A stretch of DNA of 64,000 nucleotides from Marinobacter sp. AC-23 (GCF_001858325.1 NZ_MBPP01000009.1:45238-109237); one strand, 5' to 3'; positions 31,151 to 42,330 are shown, counted from the stretch's first letter. Numbers and translations are program-made. The notes: generated by a model not told the origin, from the sequence alone.

Positions 31151-31939
31151 TCAGGCCAGGTTATCAAGCAAGATCTGATTAAGTTTGTCCGGGCATTCCA
31201 CGGAGGGCACGTGACCAACCCGCTCGAGGATCACCGGTGCCTCGGCGCCGCTGAACTGGGCCAGGGCTTGCAGTGTCTCTGGCGGTGTCGCGACATCGTC
31301 GGCCCCACCCACCAGCACCAGGGGTGTACGACGGTTTTGCAGTTTTTCCCGGAAGTCACATTCGCCCAGCATCTCGCACAGCAACGCATAGCTGCGATTA
31401 TCAACGCGTCCCAGGATGACGCGCCAGCCCTCTATCAGGGTGGGCTGCTGATCACAGGCGGCAGGGCCAAACCAGCGTGGCACTATGTCCACTGCCATGG
31501 TATCAAGACCGAGTTCCATGACGCTCGCTGAGCGGCTGTTCCAGGCCTCGGGCGTGCCAATGACGGCGCCGGTGTTGGTGAGCGTGGTGGATAGCAACCG
31601 GTCCGAATGCTGGCTGAGGAGCTGCTGGCCAATCACGCCGCCAATAGAAGTGCCGATAAAGTGGAAGTTCTCGGCGGCAGCAACTGCAGCGAGCGCGAGG
31701 GCTTCCTGCGCCAGCTCTTCTGGAGTGATTTGGTCGGATTCTTCCGGCCAGGCGCTGCTGGCACCGTGCCCCGGCAGATCCCAGGTCAGTACCCGGAATT
31801 TACCCAGCAATGTGGGCAGCATGTCGTCCCATACGCCCTGGGTCATACCCAGGGGATGCGCCATGAGGAGCAGCGGTTTCGCGCTGTCACCCAGCAAGCG
31901 ATAACAGATGGTGCGGCCGTTGTGTTTGAGAAATGCCAT
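31151..31939 (-). CDS. pcaD: 3-oxoadipate enol-lactonase
   Basis: 262 residues of an alpha/beta hydrolase with oxyanion region [14 protein letters not shown], nucleophile elbow GTSIGG, acid in GGADDVATP and catalytic His in [10 protein letters not shown]. This matches PcaD, which hydrolyses 3-oxoadipate enol-lactone to 3-oxoadipate, the step joining the catechol and protocatechuate branches. It follows pcaF by 24 bp and is the last gene of the catIJ-pcaFD run. Context makes this assignment much stronger than a generic hydrolase call. Confidence 0.9.
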   Translation of the reverse strand: MAFLKHNGRTICYRLLGDSAKPLLLMAHPLGMTQGVWDDMLPTLLGKFRVLTWDLPGHGASSAWPEESDQITPEELAQEALALAAVAAAENFHFIGTSIGGVIGQQLLSQHSDRLLSTTLTNTGAVIGTPEAWNSRSASVMELGLDTMAVDIVPRWFGPAACDQQPTLIEGWRVILGRVDNRSYALLCEMLGECDFREKLQNRRTPLVLVGGADDVATPPETLQALAQFSGAEAPVILERVGHVPSVECPDKLNQILLDNLA

Positions 31940-31963
31940 GGGCTCTCCTTACTTCCGTCTGTT

Positions 31964-33174
<1,211 letters not shown>

Positions 33175-33178
<4 letters not shown>

Positions 33179-33969
33179 TGTTGGCTGGCATGGTGGGCGT
33201 TGGTGCGTGCCTTCAGGTCACGTAGTACTTCCAACTCCCTGGTGCCGGGTTCCGGTGTTGTTGCCAGGTTTTCTGCAAAGCGAATGTCCCAGCCGGTGGC
33301 CGCAATCACGTCTTCTCGGGTCACGTTTGGGTGCAGGGAGCTGACCACCAGTTCTTTGGTTTCTGGATCCGGTTTCAGAATGCACAGGTCGGTGATCACC
33401 ACGGTTGGGCCATTGCCAATGTTAGGTACGTTATCCCGGGCTTTGCCGTCGCGGCCGAAGCCGACAGTGGTCACAAAATCCACATCTTTAACGAAGGTGC
33501 GTTTGGAATGTTTAACGGTAATGAATACTTCCTTCGCACTGGTGGCAATCTCCGGTGCGCCACCACCGCCAGGCAGGCGGACTTTGGGCTCGCGGTAGTC
33601 ACCAATCAGGGTGGTGTTCAGGTTGGCGTAACGGTCAATCTGGGCGGTGCCCAAGAAGCCGACGCTGACGTGGCCACCTTGCAGCCAGTAGCGGAACATC
33701 TCCGGTACCGAAACCGTGGTCAGGGCAGACTCGCACAACTCGCCGTCACCTATGGAGAGCGGCAGAACATCTGGTTTGGTCTGCAAAGTACCGGACTCGT
33801 AAATCAGGGTCACGTCCGGCGCATGGGTTAGGCGCGCCAGGTTGGCCGCCTCGCTGGGCAGGCCGATACCCACAAAACAGGTCATGCCGTTGGTCAGTGC
33901 GCGAGCGGCAGTGACGCTCATCATTTCCGAAGAGGTATATTCAAGCTCATCACGCAGCTCCTTTTTCAA
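33175..33969 (-). CDS. catJ: 3-oxoadipate CoA-transferase subunit B
   Basis: 264 residues, matching the CatJ/PcaJ beta subunit of succinyl-CoA:3-oxoadipate CoA-transferase. The N-terminal [22 protein letters not shown] and the LIYESG segment bearing the catalytic glutamate are present, with [11 protein letters not shown] further on. It overlaps the end of catI by 20 bp. The length and sequence fit the CatIJ type better than the shorter PcaIJ type. Confidence 0.92.
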
Positions 33970-34764
33970 ACACGTTTTGTTTCAGCCAGGCCTGGAAGGT
34001 TTCGCGGTCACGAGCGATGCCGTCCCATTCTTTGTAGAAGGCGTTGTCACGGTCGTAGTAACCCAGTGCGTAGGAAGGACTGGCGCCCTTCGGAGCTTCG
34101 GCGATGGCAGTGATAGCCCAGGACGGCAGTACGCAGGCATTCACGGAAGCGCCAAGATCATCGACGATTTCCTCAACGGTAACGATGCTGCGCTTGGCTG
34201 CCAGCACCACTTCCTTCTGGATGCCGATAATGCCCTCAACGAGTACGTTGCCTTTGCGATCGGCGCGCTGGGCATGAATCACGGAGACATCCGGGCGAAC
34301 CGAAGGCACCGCGGCCAGGCGCTCACCGGTGAAGGGCACTCAATGAATTTGATCTGGTCATTCACTTTCGGCAGGTCGCTGCCCACATAGCCGCGCAGCA
34401 CGGCGAGCGGCAGCCCGGCGGCTCCGGCTTCATAAGCGCTGGCCATGGCGGCGTGGCTGTGTTCGAGGATTTCCAGCTTGTTCGGCCAGCCGTTCTCAAC
34501 GGCATCCCGCAGGCGGTGAAGTGAGCCCACGCCGGGATTGCCGCCCCAGGAGAAGATCAGTTTTTTCGCGCAGCCAGCACCGATCATCTGGTCATAAACC
34601 AGATCCGGGGTCATGCGGATCAGGGTCAGGTCTTGTTTTTCCTGACGTATGATTTCATGGCCCGCGGCGAACGGAATCAGGTGGGTGAAGCCTTCCATGC
34701 AGACCGTGTCGCCATTGTTGATGTGGCGGCTCACGGCCTCCTTCAGGGAGAGAAATTCAGCCAT
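33950..34764 (-). CDS. catI: 3-oxoadipate CoA-transferase subunit A (frameshifted)
   Basis: About 271 residues after repair. From MAEFLSLKEAVSRHINNGD it runs through AGHEIIRQEKQDLTLIRMTPDLVYDQ and SWGGNPGVGSLHRLRD to KFIECP. One base missing in the GGG run at 34334-34336 breaks the frame; adding it gives CPFTGERLAAVPSVRPDVSVIHAQRADRKGN in two joined parts. The start is ATG 34764 after GGAG. It forms the CoA-transferase with CatJ and is the first gene of the catIJ-pcaFD operon, under a promoter region with two GTTCG-N5-CGAAC palindromes. Confidence 0.88.
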
Positions 34765-34794
34765 CACAGAGTCTCCATTGCAGTGATTGTCAAA

Positions 34795-34832
34795 GTTCGA
34801 TGTGCGAACATAAGTTTAATATGCGAACATAA
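34795..34832. promoter_or_regulatory. IclR-type operator candidate upstream of catI (palindrome plus direct repeat)
   Basis: GTTCG-ATGTG-CGAAC (34795-34809) is a perfect 5-5-5 palindrome. The 11-mer TGCGAACATAA occurs at 34803-34813 and again at 34822-34832, 19 bp on. A palindrome plus one direct copy is the layout described for PcaU/PobR operators, and GTTCGAT begins the known PcaR box. It lies 31 bp before the catI ATG. Confidence 0.6.
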
Positions 34833-34893
34833 TGGCTCGAAGGTTTTACCGTCGTCAAGTATGAATTTTCACCAGTTACAAAAATGCACGGAT

Positions 34894-34908
34894 GTTCGGA
34901 CACCGAAC
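34894..34908. promoter_or_regulatory. Second GTTCG-N5-CGAAC palindrome upstream of catI
   Basis: GTTCG-GACAC-CGAAC has the same arms and spacer length as the site at 34795, 99 bp away. Two such sites could allow looping or cooperative binding by an IclR-family dimer. The rest of the 34768-35045 gap shows little else beyond a very short open frame. Confidence 0.5.
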
Positions 34909-34956
34909 TAGCTGTTAGCATGCAAGTGCTGTCTTTTGGGCGGTAAAGGAGCAGGG

Positions 34957-35055
34957 ATGGGCAGTCAGGTTCTTAAAACCGGAGATCGGGACTATGTTGG
35001 TGCGCAAGTATCCGGGCTTCGCTCTGTCGCGGTGCCGGTGTTGAGTCAGGGGTAG
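34957..35055 (+). CDS. Possible small open reading frame (32 residues)
   Basis: ATG at 34957 follows AAAGGAG by a plausible distance and opens 32 codons before TAG, ending inside the 3' end of catR on the other strand. The predicted peptide is unremarkable and has no recognised motif. It may be chance. Confidence 0.15.
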   Translation: MGSQVLKTGDRDYVGAQVSGLRSVAVPVLSQG

Positions 35056-35948
35056 CGCCCGGTGAGTCGGTTTTCCACCAGCTCATCCAGAATGGTATTT
35101 GCCAGCCGCATCACTGCGTTGGGATTTTCGCCTTTTCGCCTTGATGCAATTACCGGCACAGTAATGCTGTCGTCCTCCAGGGGCATGTAGTCCACCCCTT
35201 CCCTGTGCACGCGCCGGATCTGTTCCGGAACCAACGTAAAACCCATATCCGAGGCCACCAGGGATAGAGCGGTCTGCACGTCATTGACCTGTTGCATCAC
35301 GTTAACGCGCAGGCCGTAGCGATGGAACAGACTCTGGGTCATGTCCGCGAAATTGGGGCCGGGGGTAGAGGGAAAGGTAATCATCGGCCATTCCGATAAA
35401 TCCTTAAGGGTGGGTGGGTGCTTGGTTAGAGAGCTGCCGGCGGGTACCGCGGCAATCATGGGCTCGTCAAACAGCAGCGTCTGTTCCACGTCGGGGTCTT
35501 CAATCCGCACGCGACCAAAACCAATGTCTATCTTGCCTGCTTTCAGTGCATCCACCTGCTCCCGTGTCTTCAATTCATGAAGGACGATTTCCAGATTTTT
35601 GTTGCGCCTCAAACGTCTGACCATAAATGGCAGCTGCCCATAAAACACTGAGGGCACGAAACCGATCGAGAACAGCGTTTTTCGATGTTGTGCAATTCGG
35701 CGAGTGTCGTTAATCGTGCCGGAAACTTTGTTGAGAATCTGCCGCGCCTGTTCCAGGAAATACTCTCCTCCAGTGGTCAATTGAAGCCCCCGGGGTTTGC
35801 GGATAAATAGCTCTACCCCCAACTCCTCCTCCAGTTGTTTGATAGCCCGGGTTAGGGGCGGCTGAGCAATAAACAGCTTTTCTGCCGCCCGGGTCAGGTT
35901 CAAGGCTTCCGCTACCGCTACGAAATATCGTAAGTGTCTGAGCTCCAC
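35046..35948 (-). CDS. catR: LysR family regulator CatR/BenM type
   Basis: 300 residues starting at GTG 35948 behind a strong GGAGGT. The N-terminal helix-turn-helix starts MELRHLRYFVAVAEALNLTRAAEKL and IAQPPLTRAIKQLEEELGVELF, as in CatR, CatM and BenM. The effector domain follows. CatR activates catB on cis,cis-muconate; BenM also senses benzoate. It is divergent from catB, the classical arrangement, and an ATAC-N7-GTAT site overlaps its own ribosome-binding site, suggesting autoregulation. Whether it is CatR-like or BenM-like (dual effector) cannot be told from sequence alone. Confidence 0.88.
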   Translation of the reverse strand: MELRHLRYFVAVAEALNLTRAAEKLFIAQPPLTRAIKQLEEELGVELFIRKPRGLQLTTGGEYFLEQARQILNKVSGTINDTRRIAQHRKTLFSIGFVPSVFYGQLPFMVRRLRRNKNLEIVLHELKTREQVDALKAGKIDIGFGRVRIEDPDVEQTLLFDEPMIAAVPAGSSLTKHPPTLKDLSEWPMITFPSTPGPNFADMTQSLFHRYGLRVNVMQQVNDVQTALSLVASDMGFTLVPEQIRRVHREGVDYMPLEDDSITVPVIASRRKGENPNAVMRLANTILDELVENRLTGRYP

Positions 35949-35950
35949 TC

Positions 35951-35965
35951 ATACCTCCAGGGTAT
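35951..35965. promoter_or_regulatory. CatM/BenM-type operator (ATAC-N7-GTAT) in the catR-catB promoter
   Basis: ATAC-CTCCAGG-GTAT is a perfect match to the ATAC-N7-GTAT site bound by BenM and CatM, and also contains the general LysR T-N11-A pattern. It contains the CCTCC that is the catR Shine-Dalgarno on the other strand. A second dyad, ACTAA-N7-TTAGT, lies at 35974-35990 in the same gap before catB. Confidence 0.7.
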
Positions 35966-36055
35966 TGGTTATTACTAAATCAATATTAGTGCGGGTGAGT
36001 AAAACTGCGTACTGTTCAAAATATAAGCTTTTTCTACTTGTGATTTGGAGAGTAA

Positions 36056-37179
36056 ATGTTCGCAACAATTCGGTCCATTGAAGCCATTCTGGTAGATATA
36101 CCAACCATTCGGCCGCACCAGCTGGCGATGACAACCATGGGTGTTCAGACCATGGTAATCGTGCGAATGAAAGACTCTGAAGGGCTCGAGGGGCTAGGTG
36201 AAGCCACCACCATAGGCGGCCTGGCCTACGGCCAAGAGAGCCTGAAAGTGTAAAGCTTACCATTGAAGCCTATTTCAAGCCGCAACTTGTGGGGCAGCCT
36301 GCGGATAACATCAATACCTTGAGGGTAATGTTAAACCGCTCAACCCGAGGCAACAACCTGGCGCGGTCAGCCATTGAAACCGCGTTGCTGGATTTGCAAG
36401 GAAAGCGGCTGAACCGCCCTGTATCTGATTTGCTTGGGGGTGCGTTGCATCAGCATATTCCTGTGCTGTGGACATTGGCCAGCGGCGACACCGCCAGAGA
36501 CATCGACGAAGCGCTGAGCTTATTGGCGCAAAAACGCCATTGCGATTTCAAATTGAAGATCGGATCGCGCCGGGTGATGGATGATGTTCGCCACGTTGCC
36601 GCTATTAAGGAGGCAGTGGGAGAGCAGGCGAGTGTGCGGGTCGATGTGAATCAGGCCTGGGATGAAACCACAGCGACCAAAGGGATGGCAGAGCTTCAGT
36701 CGGCCGGCATTGATCTGGTCGAACAGCCTACCCCGATGAAAGACCTTGGCGCCTTGGTTCGACTCTCCCGGAAGTTTCATATCCCGATTCTGGCGGACGA
36801 GTCCATAGCGGACGCGAAAGATATGTTTGCCCTGGCCGCCGCAGGTTTTGCCGGAGCCGTAGCAATGAAAATCGCTAAAGCCGGCGGTCCTACTCGTGCT
36901 CTGGAGCAGGCAACTGTAGCCCAGGCTGCGGGTATCGGCTTGTACGGAGGCACATTGTTAGAAGGCACGATTGGGACGGTAGCGGCCCTTCACGCATGGT
37001 CTACGTTGGAGACCCTGCATTGGGGTACGGAGATGTTTGGTCCGCTGCTTATGAAGGACGACATCGTAACCAAGCCGCTGAATTTTCATAACAATGGCGT
37101 TGATCTTCCGGCGGGGCCGGGGCTGGGCGTCGAAATAGATGAAGACAAGCTGGCTGAATACCGCCGCAAAGATCAATAA
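36056..37179 (+). CDS. catB: Muconate cycloisomerase (frameshifted)
   Basis: About 374 residues after repair, the normal CatB length. The enolase-superfamily enzyme converts cis,cis-muconate to muconolactone using Mn2+. The N-terminal part ends at GLAYGQES; restoring a C in the CC at 36241-36242 gives SPESVKLTIEAYFKPQLVGQPADN and the rest. Catalytic Lys lies in FKLKIGSRR, metal ligands in VDVNQAW, VEQPTP and ADES. The start follows GGAG. First gene of catBCA-benABCD, controlled from the catR-catB promoter. Confidence 0.9.
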
Positions 37180-37193
37180 ACGGAGGAGCTTGC

Positions 37194-37484
37194 ATGCTGT
37201 TCAAAGTTGAAATGAAGGTCAATCTGCCCACCGATATGCCTGCAGATGTCGCGGTTGATATCAAAACACGCGAGAAAGCATACGCCGAGGATCTGCAAAA
37301 ACAGGGCAAGTGGCGCCACTTGTGGCGTGTAGCGGGCAGTTACGCAAATGTCAGTATTTTCGACGTTGAGGACAATGCCGAATTACAGGAGCTGATCAGC
37401 AATCTTCCGCTGTTTCCCTATATGGACATTACCGTTGCGCCCCTGTGCCGTCATCCGTCCTCAATTCACGAGGATGATCGCTAA
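37194..37484 (+). CDS. catC: Muconolactone delta-isomerase
   Basis: 96 residues, the standard size. It begins MLFKVEMKVNLPTDMP and contains KWRHLWRVAGSYANVSIFDV and PLFPYMDITVAPLCRHPS, characteristic of the CatC decamer-forming isomerase that makes 3-oxoadipate enol-lactone. Shine-Dalgarno GGAGG precedes the ATG, 14 bp after catB. Confidence 0.95.
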   Translation: MLFKVEMKVNLPTDMPADVAVDIKTREKAYAEDLQKQGKWRHLWRVAGSYANVSIFDVEDNAELQELISNLPLFPYMDITVAPLCRHPSSIHEDDR

Positions 37485-37597
37485 GCAGGAGCTGTGAACC
37501 AAGTGCCGGTGTCTTCGTGGAAGAGGGGCGGCATATATGACGTTGCCAATTGAGAGCTGTCTTGAGCAACAAAAATAAAAGATCGAGGAGATCAACA

Positions 37598-38539
37598 ATG
37601 ACCGTTAAAACAATGCAATCAGCCGATGTCAAAGAACTACTGGATAAAGTGGCTGGCTTCGACAGAGACGGCGGAAATGAGCGCGTTAAAAAAATCGTTC
37701 ATCGCGTTATGCGCGACATCTTTCAGATCGTTGAGGATTTTGATGTCACACCAGAAGAATTCTGGAGCGCTGTTTATTACGTCGGCGAATTGGGCGCAAA
37801 TGGTGAGGCCGCCCTGTTGGCTCCGGGATTGGGCATGGATCGTTATCTGGATATCCGCCAAGACGCTGAAGACGAGCAGGCCGGTTTAACTGGCGGAACA
37901 CCCCGCACGATTGAAGGCCCTCTTTACGTTGCAGGAGCACCAATGAGTGATGGCTTTGCCCGCATGGACGATGGATCCGACGAAGGCGCTGAGGTGGTTC
38001 TGATCAAGGGTCAGGTCACAGACGAAAAGGGCTCGCCACTGGCCAACGCCATTGTCGATATTTGGCATGCTGACACCAAAGGCGCCTATTCGTACTTTGA
38101 CCAGTCACAGAGTGAGTACAACCTGCGCCGTCGCATCAAGACAGATGCCCAAGGCCGTTACGTCGCTCAAAGCATCATGGCTTCTGGCTACGGGGTTCCG
38201 CCGGAAGGTTCTGTTCAACAGCTTCTGAACCATTTGGGCCGCCATGGCCAGCGCCCTGCGCACATTCACTACTTCGTGTCGAAGCCGGGTTACAAACACC
38301 TGACCACCCAGATCAATATTGCCGGGGACGAGTACACCTATGACGACTTCGCATTCGCAACCCGCGAAGAGCTGGTGGTGGAAGCCAACCGCGTTGAGCA
38401 TTCCGAAACCGCTTCCGAGCACCGTTTAAATGGTCCGGTCACCGAGGTTGAATTCAACATAGTCCTGGTTGCCACGGATAAAGCAGAACTCCAAGAACGC
38501 CACGCACGTCAGCGCGCCCTGCAAACAGACGCTGCGTAA
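37598..38539 (+). CDS. catA: Catechol 1,2-dioxygenase
   Basis: 313 residues from ATG 37598 after GAGGAG; the upstream Met at 37550 lacks support. This is an intradiol dioxygenase with a non-haem Fe(III) bound by two Tyr and two His: the Tyr in GPLYVAGAP, the Tyr in GRYVAQSI and the His pair in PAHIHYFV. An N-terminal helical dimerisation domain precedes the catalytic barrel. It opens catechol to cis,cis-muconate. Spacing of 113 bp from catC leaves room for an internal promoter, but none is obvious. Confidence 0.95.
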   Translation: MTVKTMQSADVKELLDKVAGFDRDGGNERVKKIVHRVMRDIFQIVEDFDVTPEEFWSAVYYVGELGANGEAALLAPGLGMDRYLDIRQDAEDEQAGLTGGTPRTIEGPLYVAGAPMSDGFARMDDGSDEGAEVVLIKGQVTDEKGSPLANAIVDIWHADTKGAYSYFDQSQSEYNLRRRIKTDAQGRYVAQSIMASGYGVPPEGSVQQLLNHLGRHGQRPAHIHYFVSKPGYKHLTTQINIAGDEYTYDDFAFATREELVVEANRVEHSETASEHRLNGPVTEVEFNIVLVATDKAELQERHARQRALQTDAA

Positions 38540-38571
38540 GTGCCATCCAAGAACAAAACGGAGTGAACGAC

Positions 38572-39948
38572 ATGACTACCAAACTCGACAAGCTCGCAGA
38601 GAAGGTGCGCAATGCAGTCGTCGCGGATCCGGAGACCGGCCGTTATCAATGTGATCGCGGCATATTCACGGATCGGGAACTGTTCGACCTGGAAATGAAG
38701 TACGTTTTCGAAGGCGGCTGGGTGTATCTGGCTCACGAGAGTCAAATTCAGGAACCCGGGGATTACTACACAGTCACGGTTGGTCGCCAACCAGTGGTCG
38801 TTACCCGCACCAAAGATGGCGAGCTGAAAGCCATTCTGAATACATGCTCTCACCGTGGTGCCACCCTGTGTCGCAAAAAGCGTGGAAATAAAACCTCCTT
38901 TACCTGCCCGTTCCACGGCTGGACCTTTCGTAATGACGGCCAACTGCTGAAGGCAAAGGACCAGAAGGTGGGTGGTTATCCGGAACAGTTCAATACCGAT
39001 GGTTCCCACGACCTGAAGCAAATGCCGAAGTTCAGCAATTATCGTGGTTTCCTGTTTGGCAGCCTGAGCTCTGACGTGATGCCGCTCGAAGAGCATCTGG
39101 GCGAAACCACCAAGATTATCGACAACATTGTGGACCAATCCGAAGACGGCCTGGAAGTCCTCAGGGGCAGCTCGACTTACACCTACGACGGCAACTGGAA
39201 GCTGACCGCAGAAAACGGCGCCGACGGTTACCACGTTGGCACCGTGCACTGGAACTATCTGTCTACTATGGGGCAGCGTAATTATGACAAGGGGGGAACC
39301 GAGGCGGTCGACGCCAAGAGTTGGTCGGCACAGGGTGGCTTCTATACCTTCGAAAACGGCCATATTATGCTGTGGACCCGCTTGCTGAACCCGGAAGTGC
39401 GCCCGATCTTCAGTCAACTGGAGCGCCTGAAAAAGGCCTACGGTGAGGCTCGTGCCGATTCTATTGTTCGTACCACGAAAAATCTGTGTGTGTATCCGAA
39501 CGTTTACATTATGGATCAGTTCTCTACGCAAATTCGTGTGACGCGACCGATTGACGTTAATAAGACAGAAGTAACGATTTACGCGTTTGGTCCAAAGAAC
39601 GAGCCCTCTGAACTTCGAGCCAAGCGTATTCGTCAATATGAGGATTTCTTTAACGTGACGGGAATGGGGACACCGGACGATCTGGAAGAATTCCGTGCCT
39701 GCCAGAACGGTTATGAGGCCAGCGGTATGCGCTGGAACGACATGAGCCGTGGTGCCAAGCACTGGATTGACGGCCCCGACGAACACGCCGATCAGATTGG
39801 CATGAAGCCGGTCATGAGCGGGGCCAGGCCGGATGACGAAGGCATCTACGTGAACCACCATCAACACTGGCAAGTTGAAATGACTCGCGCGATTGAAGCC
39901 GAGCGTGCGCGCTTCATTCCATTGACGTCAGGGGAGGAGACCGCATGA
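38572..39948 (+). CDS. benA: Benzoate 1,2-dioxygenase large (alpha) subunit
   Basis: 458 residues from ATG 38572, nine to ten bases after GGAG; the GTG at 38563 sits too close to that site. The Rieske [2Fe-2S] motif is CSHRGATLC with CPFHGWTF. The mononuclear iron site follows in [14 protein letters not shown]. It forms the oxygenase with BenB and dihydroxylates benzoate to a cis-diol with electrons from BenC. Thirty-two bp separate it from catA, so cat and ben genes are probably one transcript. Toluate or anthranilate dioxygenase is a less likely alternative. Confidence 0.94.
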   Translation: MTTKLDKLAEKVRNAVVADPETGRYQCDRGIFTDRELFDLEMKYVFEGGWVYLAHESQIQEPGDYYTVTVGRQPVVVTRTKDGELKAILNTCSHRGATLCRKKRGNKTSFTCPFHGWTFRNDGQLLKAKDQKVGGYPEQFNTDGSHDLKQMPKFSNYRGFLFGSLSSDVMPLEEHLGETTKIIDNIVDQSEDGLEVLRGSSTYTYDGNWKLTAENGADGYHVGTVHWNYLSTMGQRNYDKGGTEAVDAKSWSAQGGFYTFENGHIMLWTRLLNPEVRPIFSQLERLKKAYGEARADSIVRTTKNLCVYPNVYIMDQFSTQIRVTRPIDVNKTEVTIYAFGPKNEPSELRAKRIRQYEDFFNVTGMGTPDDLEEFRACQNGYEASGMRWNDMSRGAKHWIDGPDEHADQIGMKPVMSGARPDDEGIYVNHHQHWQVEMTRAIEAERARFIPLTSGEETA

Positions 39949-40436
39949 GCCTCAGTTATCACGATATCGAACAATTCATCATCCGCGAAGCCCGTTTTCT
40001 GGACGACCGGGAATGGGACAACTGGTTGTCGTGCTATCACGAAGATGCCACATACTGGATGCCCGCTTGGGACGATGATGGGGAGTTGACCGAGGATCCG
40101 CAAAGCGAAATCTCGCTCATCTACTACCCCAACAAAGACGGTCTGGAAGATCGGATTTACCGGATCAAGACGGAGCGTTCCGGTGCCAGTTCTATGCCGG
40201 AACCACGGACAACGCACTTCACGAGCAATCTGGAGATTCTGTCCCAGAACGACAGCGAAGTGAAATTGCGCTTTAACTGGTTGACCAAGGCCTACCGCTA
40301 TAAGAAAGCGGCTGAGTTTTTCGGGACGTCTTTCTACACGTTGGACATCACAGGCGAACAACCGTTGATCCGTGAGAAGCGAATCGTTCTGAACAATGAT
40401 TGCATCCATCAGGTGCTGGACGTTTATCACCTTTAA
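39945..40436 (+). CDS. benB: Benzoate 1,2-dioxygenase small (beta) subunit
   Basis: 163 residues of the ring-hydroxylating dioxygenase beta subunit fold: [22 protein letters not shown] and ATYWMPAW near the start, TSNLEIL in the middle. It has a structural role in the alpha3beta3 complex. The start overlaps the benA stop (ATGA). Confidence 0.93.
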   Translation: MSLSYHDIEQFIIREARFLDDREWDNWLSCYHEDATYWMPAWDDDGELTEDPQSEISLIYYPNKDGLEDRIYRIKTERSGASSMPEPRTTHFTSNLEILSQNDSEVKLRFNWLTKAYRYKKAAEFFGTSFYTLDITGEQPLIREKRIVLNNDCIHQVLDVYHL

Positions 40437-40456
40437 TTGATGGGGAGAGCATCATA

Positions 40457-41485
40457 ATGAGTTATAACATCGCACTTAACTTCGAAGACGGCGTTACCCG
40501 TTTTGTGACCTGCAATGAAGGTGAAACGGTCCTTGATGCCGCCTATCGTGCAAAGATAAACCTGCCTATGGATTGCTCGGATGGCGTTTGCGGCACTTGC
40601 AAGGGTGCTTGCCATCAGGGCGAGTTCGACTTGGGTGACGAGTACCTTGACGAAGCGCTGTCTGAAGAAGAAGTTGAGCGGGGCATGGTTTTGACTTGTC
40701 AGATGGTGCCCTCCGGTGACTGTGTGGTGGAAGTCCCGGTGGCTTCCACCATGTGCAAAACGGGTAATGCCAAAAAAACCGGAACTGTAACCGAAGTAAA
40801 CCTGATCTCATCCACCACCATCGAATTGAAGATTACGGCAGACGACGACTTGGCTTTCCTGCCGGGGCAATACGTGAAAATTCAGGTGCCAGGCACAGAG
40901 GAAACCCGCTCGTACTCCTTTAGCTCAAAGCCTGGTAGCCGTGATTTGAGTTTTCTGATTCGCAATGTATCGGGCGGTCTGATGAGCTCGTGGCTTGTAG
41001 GTAAAGCTCGCACTGGTGACAAACTAAACCTGACAGGGCCTATGGGCAGCTTCTATCTGCGACCTGTTGAGCGGCCAATATTGATGCTTGCTGGGGGAAC
41101 TGGCCTGGCACCTCTGTTGGCCAAACTGGAACACATGAAGGCTAACGGATGTAACGTACCGACGCACCTGGTTTATGGAGTCAGAAATGACGACGACTTG
41201 GTGTGTCTGGATGCTTTGGATCGCTTCGCTGAGGATATTGATACGTTCAGCTACGTTACCTGTGTGTCCAGCGACGAAAGCGATCATCCGCGCAAAGGTT
41301 ACGTCACTCACCACATGGACAACGCACCACTCAACGAGGGCGATGTGGATGTCTATTTGTGCGGGCCACCCCCTATGGTCGATTCCGTGCTTGGCTACTT
41401 CCGCGAGCAAGGTATTAAGCCGCACTCCTTCCACTATGAAAAATTCACACCGAGCGAGTCAGGATCTGGGGAGAAAGTGGCATGA
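40457..41485 (+). CDS. benC: Benzoate 1,2-dioxygenase electron transfer component
   Basis: 342 residues from ATG 40457 after GGGGAGAG. An N-terminal plant-type [2Fe-2S] ferredoxin domain (CSDGVCGTCKGAC and a later LTCQM cysteine) is followed by an FAD domain (RSYSFSS) and an NAD domain (GGTGLAPLLA; CGPPPMVD). It passes electrons from NADH to BenA. The longer reading from 40400 overlaps benB and is not supported. Confidence 0.94.
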   Translation: MSYNIALNFEDGVTRFVTCNEGETVLDAAYRAKINLPMDCSDGVCGTCKGACHQGEFDLGDEYLDEALSEEEVERGMVLTCQMVPSGDCVVEVPVASTMCKTGNAKKTGTVTEVNLISSTTIELKITADDDLAFLPGQYVKIQVPGTEETRSYSFSSKPGSRDLSFLIRNVSGGLMSSWLVGKARTGDKLNLTGPMGSFYLRPVERPILMLAGGTGLAPLLAKLEHMKANGCNVPTHLVYGVRNDDDLVCLDALDRFAEDIDTFSYVTCVSSDESDHPRKGYVTHHMDNAPLNEGDVDVYLCGPPPMVDSVLGYFREQGIKPHSFHYEKFTPSESGSGEKVA

Positions 41486-42260
41486 AAGCCCGCTTCACCA
41501 ATAAAGTGATGGTTATTACCGGTTCCGCCCAAGGCATTGGCAAGCGTGTTGCCGAATTGGCAGCCGCTGAAGGCGCAAGCTTGCTGTTAGTGGATATCGC
41601 GGATTATGTGCACAACGTTGCCGCAGATCTGCGCGATCAGGGCGTTAGTGTGATTGCTGTTCAGGCCAACCTGGAGACCTGGGCGGGCGCTGAAAGCATT
41701 ATGGCGGAGGCGTATAGGCAGTTCGGCAAGATTGATATTCTGATCAACAATGTGGGCGGTACAATCTGGGCCCAACCCTTTGATCAATACACGCCTGAAC
41801 AGATTGAAAAAGAAATTCAGCGCTCACTATTCACAACGCTGTGGTGCTGCCGCGCTGTTCTCCCTATATGCTCGAACAAAAGGGCGGCGTGATTGTGAAC
41901 GTATCGTCCGTATCAACACGCGGACTGATGAGAGTGCCGTACGGAGCGGCCAAGGGTGGCGTGAACGCTATGACAGTCAATATGGCGTACGAGTACGCGT
42001 CGCACAATATCCGGGTGAATGCCACCGCGCCTGGCGGTACCGAGGCGCCACCGCGGCTGACGCCGCGCAATGCAAAAGAACAGACTGAGCAAGAAAAGAC
42101 GTGGTACCAAGGGTTGATCGACCAGACGACGGAAAACAGTTTTATGCACCGGTACGGTACCTTGGATGAGCAGGCAGAACCCATCCTTTTCCTCGCATCG
42201 GATGCTGCCAGCTACATTACTGGAACGGTGATTCCTGTGGCTGGCGGCGATTTAGGCTAA
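41482..42260 (+). CDS. benD: Benzoate diol dehydrogenase (frameshifted)
   Basis: About 259 residues after repair. A short-chain dehydrogenase (TGSAQGIGKRVAELAA; NNVGGT) that oxidises the benzoate cis-diol to catechol with NAD and loss of CO2. The first frame ends just after CCRAVLP; adding one C to the CCC at 41862-41864 gives LPYMLEQKGGVIVNVSS. The catalytic Tyr/Lys (YGAAKGG) and the GTVIPVAGG end are in the second frame. ATGA overlap with benC. Confidence 0.9.
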
Positions 42261-42330
42261 GCGGGCGAGAATCACTTGCCGATGACGTTATCAGCGGCGC
42301 GGTACAAGTTATCGAACCTTTCCTTCTTCG

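Noticed and set aside
35949..36055. XylS/BenR-type boxes in the catR-catB promoter
   Set aside because: I looked for TGCA-N6-GGNTA on both strands and found no acceptable match; the LysR-type sites explain this region better.
38509..39873. A 454-residue open frame antisense to benA
   Set aside because: It is an exact shadow of the intact benA frame, has no Shine-Dalgarno or recognisable domain, and benA has full Rieske and iron-site motifs.
36056..42260. Decay of the benzoate pathway into pseudogenes (catB, benD)
   Set aside because: Both halves of each gene keep conserved residues, neighbours are intact, and each break is a single missing base in a short run. Sequence error explains it better.
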